Part shown: in pieces, positions 19,982 to 29,406 of the stretch
How the letters are laid out: each line of letters begins with the position of its first letter
How positions within the stretch are numbered: the stretch's first letter is position 1
Source: Pigoraptor chileana
Taxonomy: Eukaryota; Opisthokonta; Filasterea
Direction of reading: 5' to 3'
DNA: 36,038 bases
Assembly (NCBI GenBank): GCA_943704495.1
Contig: CALSCR010002101.1
Coordinates: forward strand, 6,624 to 42,661
The notes under the pieces: model-generated
Told to the model about the DNA's origin: nothing
Database searches by the model: none
The model's input: only the letters and a program-made list of their open reading frames with translations
Program-made: the position numbers and the translations under genes

Positions 19982-21718
19982 CTATAACACATCGTCTGCA
20001 CGTCGGTGCCTTGTCCATATCCGGCTGTCTTGGTGGGTCGCCATGAGCTGTCACACGAGCACTCGATGTCATCAGAAAAGGAACACGTGCATGCCTCGGA
20101 GGAACATGAAGATACTTTCGAAATCGCAGATATACAGCTGCATACCAGGTCGCACGTGCGCTTGCTCACGATGGCGCGGAAGTCCAAGCGAATGAGCAGC
20201 TCGTCGCGTCGGCTGATGACCCAGCTGCGTCGCTGCTGCTGACGTTTACTCTCTGTTTCGCCATCAGAGAGGCTGGCTGTGAAGCCGGCAAAGAGCGGGC
20301 GAAACAATCCCCTATCACTTGCAAGAAAGTCGACGTAGTCGTCGCATTCCTGTTTTAGGTATCCATAGCTACTGTGTCAGTTGTCCCGTCAGGCACCTGG
20401 TCAAGCAAACATATGACCTCATAACCAATCCCGCAGTGTGTGGGTACTTACGTCGGTATCTTCTTCTTCCACAGCAAATGCTAGACACCTGCAGCAAAGT
20501 CATAAAAATGTTAACTGAGTCGTTCACAGCTGCACTCAAAGACATTTGCCCGACCGGCCCAGCAAACGTAACCCACAGTGCAATGAAGAAGTCCTCCGCA
20601 GTGGGTCTCACAATCTTCGACCGAAGAAAGTACGCAAAGACGATAGCGATGAGGTACTGACGATAGAAATTGTAATCAAGCATGACGTTATCAGTAGTAC
20701 TACATGACAGCGACATATGTCAAAGCGAGCCACAGGCATGGACGGACGAGATCGCGGGCCGTGATTTGTACTTTGTCAACGTAGCGGTTGCCCTCGAGAA
20801 ATGTCGCGATGATCCGCGTCTCTATTTGTCAAGAAAAACGGAAAAGTGAGCAGAAATGATGTGAATGAACGAAGACAAGATATGACCTCCGAAGGCCGTA
20901 CTTACCGCAGAGGTCGAGAAATCCCTGCACTTGATGGGCTACGCCTGGGTAAAGAGGATCACATGCACATTATCCGTGTTAGCTGATTCTCACACAGCAA
21001 CGACAGCATCCTTCCATGCACACACCACCGCAGACGAAATTGTGAGCTGGGCTTCACCGTCAGTGAACCGCGCTTTCTTGCAGCGGCGGGCGGCGGCGGC
21101 GGTGGCGGCGGTGGCTGCGTGCCCCTGGATGCACCCCCTGTCGAACACCGGCACAGACTGTTTTGCAATGCGGTGCTTTTGCTTGGCACACGGGGGGCGT
21201 GGCTGAAATCCCCACGACACCTGCGGGTTATCAAACAGCCACGTGTTGTTCACCTGCTTGGCCGCCGCAGACTCATCTGCTCCACTTGGAATCCTGTCGG
21301 TGCGAGGAACGCAGGCGACCCCATCTTGCAAGTTGCGATCCACTTTGATCCACTTGATGTCAGCATTGTTCAACAGGTCAATCTGCTGCGCCCCATTTGA
21401 CTTCCAGCCGTCTCCTCCTCGCAAAGCCTCCCGAGGCTTCCCTCCGTTGGCATGGCGGCCCAGAGGCACAATACAGACATCGACATGTCCAGCGCAATCC
21501 TCCAAGGCCATTTCGGCATCAGGGACGGTGAGTTCTGGAGAAGACTGCTCGTACTTAAATTTTTCAGTGCGCTGCTTCTTGTTACTAGCGCCGCTCGCTG
21601 AACTCGCCGTGTCGCATTCGGTGATGCGGGCGCGAGGGAGGACACGAAGTGGATCGGCGATGAAGAAATTCCTGTCAAAGTCGGACATTCTGCCCACAAA
21701 AACTCGCTGGTATGCCAT
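19982..21718 (-). CDS. Speedy/RINGO-like CDK-activating protein
   Basis: In animals, Speedy/RINGO proteins bind and activate CDK1/CDK2 without being cyclins. Exons on the minus strand: 21718-21022, 20944-20906, 20821-20715, 20656-20577, 20488-20452, 20349-20146, 20047-19982, phase-consistent and giving 409 residues. The first 230 residues are an extension I cannot assign. The Ringo/Spy1 domain fills the C-terminal half: HQVQGFLDLCG, LALTYYLIAIVFAYFLRSK, FFIALCLAFAVEEED, then RRDELLIRLDFRAIVSKRTC and RIWTRHRR. The order and spacing match the animal Spy1 core (YLLAM.FVYFKR, FFIALYLAN.VEED, LRDQLW.R.DYRA.VSRR, IWQRER). Between VEEED and RRDE a longer, divergent insert replaces the usual FPWALG region. 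The exon 1 donor is the least certain junction. The introns are short (58-102 bases). The gene is convergent with BUB1 and divergent from MCCC1. Confidence 0.82.
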
Positions 21719-22348
21719 GTTCCTGTGTGTTTTCTTCGCTGCGTCTGTTTGGTGTGGCAGTGATGTCAAAAAGGGGGACGACCAACAAGTAGGGAGGAAA
21801 GCGTGTCGCTCTTCATTGCACACACACTCACGGTCTCGAATCAGAAAAAGTCATATGACCTCTATCGCCACAGAACGTAGAGCACGGGACGAATCAACAG
21901 CTCAGCTCGCGATCGAGCATACGCGGGGGGACCTTATGATCGAGCATACGCGTGGACGCTATTTTTGCAGTTACTGGCCAAGTGGATGCTAGTGCCGGTG
22001 CTGTGGAAGGTTGTGTGAGTAACGGAAGTCACATGATCACGTGAGTACCTTTTGCGTGGGGTGAGTGCGATGACCTAATATGGATATACAATGGCAATAG
22101 CTACAAATCAGTATATCAAATTCCTCTGAATGTATAAATTTGGTGCACCATTGCTTCGGCACGTGACTGCGCTGGGGTTGATGGCTCTCTCAATTGAGAT
22201 GAGAGAACGAGCATTCACCGTATACATGAAAACCCCTTTGCGCGTGCTGTTTACGTGCGTATATACAGTACAAATAGTGTTGCATAGTATTGCACCCTTT
22301 GCCTGAAGCCACGATTGTTTCGTGTATAAAAGTGCGCACACAGCAAGT
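21719..22348. promoter_or_regulatory. Divergent 5' region of Speedy-like gene and MCCC1
   Basis: This 630-base region contains TCACATGA directly followed by TCACGTGA (22029-22044) and a further CACGTGAC at 22160-22167. A 15-base direct repeat, gatcgagcatacgcg, is at 21911-21925 and 21938-21952. TATA-like TGTATAAA lies at 22323-22330, about 20 bases before the MCCC1 ATG. Function is inferred from position only. Confidence 0.45.
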
Positions 22349-25300
22349 ATGTTTGCTGTGCGCTCCATCGCCGCCGCGTCGCGGCGCGTTTCCCTTACAA
22401 ATGGGTGCGTATTCCCCCACTGTTTGCTGGACGTGCTGCATAGTCAGCTGTGTGCGTAATCAATTGTATTGAATGCACTGGTTATCCATTTTTATGTATA
22501 CAGCCAGCACCTCTTGGGTCCTGCGTTTGGAATTGACTCCATTACTAAACATCCTGCATCGATTTTGAAACGTCCCAACGCTCCCTGCTTGGTTATTGTA
22601 TTCCCTGGATGCAACGCGATCATGACGACTGGGGGATTTATCACAGAGCGCCTGTACGCCACTCGTCGACTGCACAACGGCAAATGTTCGACAAGATCCT
22701 CATTGCGAATCGCGGTGAAATTGCGTGCCGTGTGATGCGCACAGCAAAGAAGATGGGAGTCAAGACCGTCGCCGTTTTCAGCGACGCCGACAAGAACTCG
22801 ATGCACACGCAACTGGCACGTTAAACTGCAATGGGAATGTTGCTCAGTACATCTGTTCCTATTGCTCATCCTGCTAACAGTCCCATTCTCGATGTCTGTG
22901 CATCTTTTGCGGTGTGTGCTGCAGGCTGATGAGGCATACAACATTGGACCTGCCTCTTCGAGGGAGAGTTACCTGCGTATGGACACCATCCTTGACGTCG
23001 CAAAGCGTAGTGGAGCGAAGGTGTGACGAGCGGCCGTATTCTTGTTCCACTTTGAGCTGTCCTGCAGTGGTGCACATATACACAACACCTGCGTTGCTTC
23101 CTCCTCTAGAGAGTGTTTGCGCAAACTATATCTGTCGCCTGTCTTCATTCTGACGGTGATACAATCAGCAAACAACCAATGATGCTGGCATTGATTCATC
23201 CCTCACACACAAACTCATCACAAACGCACACACGCACACACAAAATTATTTGCCCACGCCCTCCATCATGCAGGCCATTCATCCCGGCTACGGATTTTTG
23301 TCTGAGAACGCCGAGTTTGCCGATTACTGCGCACGTGAGGGAGTGGTGTTCATTGGGCCTCCTGCGTCAGCAATCCGCGAAATGGGTTCCAAGAGGTGCG
23401 CCCTACTTTCTTCTTTCCTTCCTCTCTCCCTTGCTCCTTCCTTCTCCCACAGAAGACATCTCACAAAACCAATCACTGTCACAGAAACAAACCATGGGAA
23501 CCCTGTACGGAATTCGTCCTTGCGCTGTGCCAATGTGTAACGCACACGTGACGCAGTAATTGCTTTCCATAACTGATTGCATTAATCCTTTTTCAATCCA
23601 TCACAACTGTGTGTTTGTGGAAACGCACAGTGCATCCAAGATAATCATGTCGAGCGCGGGTGTTCCAGTCGTCGGTGGATACCACGGAAGTGATCAGTCG
23701 CTCGCGAAGCTCAAGGCAGAGGCCGATAAGATTGGGTAGGTGCAGGCACAAATGTGTGTGTCTGTCATCGCATCTATACGTGTGGATGTATGGCTCATGG
23801 TCTCTGATCAGCCGAACTGAAGCCGACTGCAGAAACCTCTCAAAGGGTGGACGAACCCCAATGTTCCTTGAAAGTGGAGTGACTAAAGTCGGTCACATGT
23901 CCCATTCTGTGTGCGCGTGTGCTTGCAGGTATCCGGTGCTCATCAAGGCCATTATGGGTGGCGGTGGCAAGGTGTGTGATACCTTTCGTCAAATCACGTG
24001 TTCATCTGTTCTTTACTGATTGTTGGGCATACGCACACTCGCACACTGCAAAGCAAATAAGAAGGCGTCACAATATGACTCTGGTCACTTACATTGTGTG
24101 TGTGGTGTGTGTGTGCATCGCAGGGCATGCGCATTGTTGAACGCCCAGAGGACTTTGAGGCGATGCTCGAGTCATCACGCCGCGAAGCAATGAAGTCGTT
24201 CAACGACGATAAGGTGCTTGTGGAAAAGTACCTTCTTAATCCCCGGTAAGCGTTGCACATCTGCGTCTGTTTCCTGTGTCCGCATGTATCCTTTCTTTTT
24301 GCGCACCAATTCAGTGTGTGTGTGTGCTGTCGTTGTTCTACTCCGTCACGTGGTCTCCGGTTAAATGGTGATTCGTTCACTCAAGTCTGTGCCTTTTGTC
24401 CTGTCTCTTGTAGAGTTCATGGGCATTGCGCAAACACTCACTTGAACCTGTCTTATTTTTGCAGTCACGTCGAGGTGCAAGTGTTCGCCGATATGCATGG
24501 CGATGCGGTCTACTTCTACGAGCGCGACTGCTCTGTGCAGCGCCGCCACCAAAAGATCATCGAGGAAGCACCTGCTGTGGGTTGTTTCTCTATTTCCATA
24601 AGCGCAACTAGTGCATGTGTGTGTGTGTGTGTGTAGTTTCTGCGGTAGCACTCAAAGTCACACGTATGTTTGAGTGTTTATGTGAGTGTGTGTCTGATTG
24701 TGCGTCTGTGTCTGTCTGATTGGGTGCGTCTGTGTCTCTCTGATTGGGTGCGTCTGTGTCTGTCTGATTGGGTGTGTCTGTTTCTGTCTGATTGTGTGTT
24801 TGCGTTGTTGTCTGGACTTGAATGCAGCCTGGTCTGTCTGACGCGATTCGCGCTGAGCTTGGTGAGGCCGCCGTCCGCGCAGCAAAGGCTGTCAAGTACG
24901 TCGGTGCCGGTGGGTGTACTTTTGCGTGCGGCGTCCCTCGCGAATGGCGCATTCACTGTTGCGTCTCGAATTGCGCGAGTAATTGTTAGCACAGATTGAA
25001 TACATCGCATTGTCTGTCCTGGTAGATTTGCGGGTCTGTGGACGAATGGGCCGTGTGTTTGGATCGACTGTGTATGGTCGATCGGATGCTTACGATTTCT
25101 GTTGCTGCATGTACATGTGTGTGTGTGCGTGTTGGTTTTTGCTACGCAGGAACGGTTGAGTTTATTATGGACTCGAAAACGCGCCAGTTTTACTTTATGG
25201 AAATGAACACGCGTCTTCAAGTGGAGCACCCGGTGTCAGAGATGGTCACGGGCGCCGATCTTGTCGAACTGCAGCTGAAGGTCAGTGCACGGTGCTTCTC

Positions 25301-27140
25301 CGTCGGTCTGTCACGTGGTGACGCACGCCCACAGTATGTCTGTCATAATCACGTCATTTGCACTTGATGGACTTGCCGAACACATTTTTAGCATTTGAGC
25401 ACTAAACCCTTGGGTTATTGTTTATGCGCCCACGTCTTGTGTCCGTCACTGTATTGTGTTGTGTTGTGTTGTCCTGTGTTGTGCTGTGTAAACGCAGATT
25501 GCCAGTGGAATGCCACTGCCCATGAAGCAGAGCGACATCAAGCTCAACGGCCACGCATTTGAGGCGCGCATTTACGCAGAGAATCCCGCAAAGTAAGAAG
25601 CGACCGCCTTCCGTCATCCTCTTGTTGGCCCATCGATGTCCGCTTATTACCTACTGACACCTCCCTCCCATGCGCCGCTGTCTTCCACACAATATTCGGG
25701 CATTCCGAAGGGCATGATGGCATGTTTGTCCCTCGGATCCTCCGTTGTATGGCTGTGTGTCTCACCCCCGACACTCCCTCCCTCTCTCTGCATCGTCTGT
25801 GGAGTCCATGGGCACAGCGCCTATGACACTGACTTGAATCCTACATCTCTCTGCATCGTCGACGACGACAAACACAGGAACTTTCTCCCCGGCACTGGTC
25901 CCCTCGTGCACCTGCGCACAGCCGAGCCCTCGGACACCGTCCGCATTGAGACGGGCGTCAGGCAAGGTGTGCGACTCACAATGAACGGCGATCTGCGTCA
26001 TGCTGACGTCGTGCTCGCTTGCGTGCTGTACTTTGATGTTCAACCACGTGCTCTCTTATATCATCGTTTAGTTGCGGAGCCCGTGGACACGGCGCCTAAG
26101 ACACTGATTTGAATCCCACATTGTAACATTGTTTACTTGCACTGTCATTTGCTAGTTTCTGTCCGCTGTTGAGCTTCTTCTTCTTATCATATGCCTAATC
26201 GACCCCGACTCATCTTCTGCGTGTGCGTTTGTGTGTGTGTGATGTGTGTGTGCGTCCTGGTCATTAGGCGACGCGGTCACTGTTCACTACGACCCCATGA
26301 TCGCAAAGCTTGTTGTGTGGGGACCGGACCGCGACTCTGCACTCCTCAAACTGCGCAACTGCCTCAACCAGTACGAGGTGGGAGCACATGGATGCGTGGT
26401 GGTGTTGTGTTTGCAGTATTACGTTAGTATTTCATTGCAGCTGATGGGATGGCGCCTCCTTTGCGTTACCGCTGGTATCTCGCTCTCCTGTGTGTGTTTT
26501 TGTTGTGTATTCTCCGGTTTGGTGATGTGGCTGCGGACGAGGCGATAGCATGTGACCGTGTGCTGATCTGTCCGTTCTTTTTCGCATCAATGTTAAAATG
26601 GGCTTCGTCTGCAGATTGTCGGTCTGAACACTAACATTCAGTTCCTGAGCGACCTTGCGGGCCACCACGCCTTCCGGGCGGGCGATGTTGAGACTGGCTT
26701 CATTGCAGTGGGTTGCATGTGATGTGTCTATGTGTGTGTCCTGTGTAGTGTATCTGTGTGTCTGTGTTGTGTTTGTGTGTGTGTGTGTTGCGGGCGGTGT
26801 TTTTCTTGCCCGCGGGAACGTCACCACCATTGTGACCCTAGTCTGCTGCAACGCTATCAACCCCGCCTCTAATCGTCAATGATGCTCTCTGTCCACGCTT
26901 CATCGCGCGCCAATGTCATCCATTGTCCCCACAAACAACAGCGCTTCAACTCTGAGCTTTTCCCCACGCGCCAGCCGCTGTCGGACTCTGCAATTGCCCA
27001 GGCCACGCTTGGGCTGCTGCTCCGAGAAAATATCCACACGACCGTGCAGACGCCCAACAACGGTCAGTGGAATCAGTGTGTTCGGATGCATTGGCTTGAC
27101 AGTCGCAAGCGCACACAACCACACACACACACACACACAT

Positions 27141-27171
<31 letters not shown>

Positions 27172-28740
27172 CACGGCACACAAGCGTGGTGGTCATTGTT
27201 TGCATCACGTGCATCATGCCCGGGTACTTAACGGCCCACTCTGATGTGTTGCGATTGTGCAGAGGACACCCAGTCGCCATGGTCACGTGCCAATTCGTGG
27301 CGGATGAACGAGCACTATTCTCGGCGGATATCGCTCACTGACAACGGTCACGCCGTCGCCGTCGATGCAACATGCCGTCCCGACGGGTCGTACTCGTTCC
27401 GGGTGTGTAAAGGGGTTTTGCGTGTATCTGTGTGTATATGTGTCAACTGTGTCTATGTATGTGTGTATGTGTGTGTGGTATGTATTTCTGTGTGTGTGGT
27501 ATGTATGTGTGTGTGTATGCATATGTCTGTATATATATATATAAGCGCTGTGCATGTGTTCAGGGTGCCAGTCACTTCTCGCCTGCGCACGGTGTACTCT
27601 GCTTTGTCAGTGCATGTGTGCGTGCCTCTCTCTTGTCCTGGTTGGTCACCACAGCGATGATCACTTCGCATGAAGCACCCTCTAACGGCCTTTCCTTTCT
27701 TCCCTCAACGCCTCCTGTTTTACTCTCTGCATTGGTTGACCGGGCCACTGCAGATTGAGCACGCGGGCCGTGGCAAGGCCGCCCCCGCGGGCGTCGTGGA
27801 GGCACGTGGTGCGCTGACGGCCGACGGCGCACTCAGCGGTCACATTGGCGAGCAGTTTGTCAAGGCCAATGTCGTTGTTTACGGCGACACGGTCCATGTG
27901 TTTGGCTCGGTGCGTCGCGCGTGTGTGGCTGTGCGCACTTTGCGAATTCTGTGGGGTCTGTTATTTGTCCCTTCATTCTTTCCGTCTCATTCTTAATTGT
28001 GCGTCATGTCCAACCCGCGAGCATTGGTGCTGTTCTTGAGCACTTATTCCTTCGTCTTTTCTGCATGCAGGAGAGCCAGTTCCACGTGGATATCGCGCCC
28101 CCGGCGTACTTGTCGGCTTCCAAGGGTGGAGACACTCGCACGTCTGTTAATGCCCCTATGACAGGCAAGATCGAGAAGGTTGGCGCTTCCCGCTTGATGT
28201 GCGAGCTGCGCTTGAATGTATTATGGTTGAAATATGTCCGATGGGAGCTTTTCTGTGCTCGCATTGGTGCATGTGTATGTTACTGCCCTGGACGGAGTGC
28301 TAAATTCTGCTCTGTCCTGTGTTCTATACTCAGGTGCACGTTAAGGTTGGCGATGCGGTGGAGAAGGATGCGCCCCTCGTTATTCTCGAGGCCATGAAGA
28401 TGGAGGTGTGTGTGATGTTTGGTTGTGAAATTTAGTTGTCTTTGTTTTGTGCTATTCCTAAATGGCTGTTCTGCTGCTCTTGTGTGTATTCCGCTTCCTT
28501 GCGTGTTCATCGTGTACCGACATTTCTGCCCATCCGTTTGAGTCAATGGGCTCATTCTTTTGCGTTTTGGGTATTCATGGTCTTGTCTGCGCATCCGCCA
28601 TCCATTCTGTGTAGCACGTGATCCGCTCTCCTTTTGCGGGAGTAATTGCCAAGATCAACTTCAAGGCGGGTGAACTTGTGTCGCAAGACGCGCTCCTTGT
28701 CGAGTTCCAGAAGGAAAAGGAGACCCCTGCCAAGAAGTAA
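22349..28740 (+). CDS. MCCC1: 3-methylcrotonyl-CoA carboxylase alpha (biotin-containing) subunit, mitochondrial
   Basis: This subunit catalyses ATP-dependent biotin carboxylation in mitochondrial leucine breakdown, with the MCCC2 carboxyltransferase. Twenty exons: 22349-22404, 22647-22815, 22925-23020, 23274-23395, 23631-23735, 23929-23971, 24124-24245, 24465-24576, 24828-24909, 25150-25280, 25498-25592, 25878-25966, 26268-26377, 26615-26707, 26942-27062, 27263-27402, 27754-27909, 28071-28178, 28334-28405, 28615-28740. They give 715 residues, close to the human length. The presequence is [13 protein letters not shown]. The biotin carboxylase part shows [31 protein letters not shown], the ATP-grasp loop [23 protein letters not shown], and [15 protein letters not shown]. 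The BT segment (DGSYSFRIE) and the ending VEFQKEKE resemble MCCC1 rather than PCCA. The biotinyl lysine is K672 in EAMKME. Intron 2 uses a GC donor. Confidence 0.95.
24409..24455 (+). repeat. Short dispersed repeat, copy 8 (at a 3' splice site)
   Basis: A sense copy (TAGAGTTCATGGGCATTGCG ... ACACTCACTTGAACC) that ends within about 10 bases of the AG of MCCC1 intron 7 (acceptor AG at 24463-24464). Its pyrimidine-rich tail merges with the splice-site tract. Confidence 0.65.
24690..24800 (+). repeat. Minisatellite of about 24-base units in MCCC1 intron 8
   Basis: About four to five imperfect units built on tctgattgggtgcgtctgtg. It is intronic and G/T-rich on the coding strand. Confidence 0.8.
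25783..25860 (+). mobile_element. Short dispersed repeat, copy 9, flanked by a 15-base direct repeat
   Basis: The 48-base unit at 25798-25845 is bounded by identical 15-base repeats, tctctctgcatcgtc, at 25783-25797 and 25846-25860. It lies in MCCC1 intron 11, sense, 32 bases before the acceptor at 25877. The unit itself begins TGT and ends ACA. The arrangement is what insertion with target-site duplication would leave; a local tandem duplication is the alternative. Confidence 0.7.
26071..26120 (+). repeat. Short dispersed repeat, copy 10
   Basis: A near full-length sense copy (CGGAGCCCGTGGACACGGCG, then CTAAGACACTGATTTGAATC) in MCCC1 intron 12. Confidence 0.8.
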
Positions 28741-29406
28741 CCCCGTGTCTGTGTGCGACCGGTTGGGACAGACCGGATCCATGGCGCCCCGGCTGTCCTT
28801 CTTTACTGCCCGTAGACTAGACGAGTGTCAAGACTCGGCTTCCGTCGGTTGCGATGTTTTTGCCAGTAAAGAAACATTTATGTTCCCAGTATTGCTGGTG
28901 CACATTCCATTTTCATTAATGCGTTTATACTGTTCTCATTGTCGACAGACTGTCTTGCGACTGTATATTGCAGTTAAGGGGTCGCTGTGTGTAAATTACA
29001 TAGGCGTCCCTTCCGACCGCGCTGTACCTCCGCTACGCAGCATCGAACGCGCGTTTGTTAATTGTTATTTTGGCGTAGTTGAAATAGCGGGGGAAAACGT
29101 CCTGCCTGTGCAGAAGACGAGAGATAGTATGTGGTCGGCAGGAGGAGACATTCTCACAGCCGACGCACAGCCGATGTGCAGGGGGAGGGGGAGGGATTAC
29201 CACCCAGCATTCACGACACAAAACAGTCGAATACGTCACAGAGCACTGGCACAAATCCAGCATAGTCTCCAGAATGGCCAGTAGACGACAATGGAAAGAT
29301 GACAAATAGCAACACAACAGGCATGTCAACCCTCAATCCCAACCCCACGTCAGCGGTTGGTCGAATTTAAAAAGCAGGTGTATTAACTCCAACAAAGCTG
29401 TGACTG
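28741..29406. other. Convergent intergenic region MCCC1 / ITFG2-like
   Basis: This is 666 bases between two convergent stop codons. AGTAAAGAAAC near 28865 could serve a polyadenylation role. I see no further gene. Confidence 0.5.

Noticed and set aside
22504-22735. Alternative MCCC1 exon starting at 22504 ([12 protein letters not shown] frame)
   Set aside because: That frame does not connect to the biotin carboxylase frame. The acceptor at 22646 restores phase with exon 1 and gives a sensible presequence.
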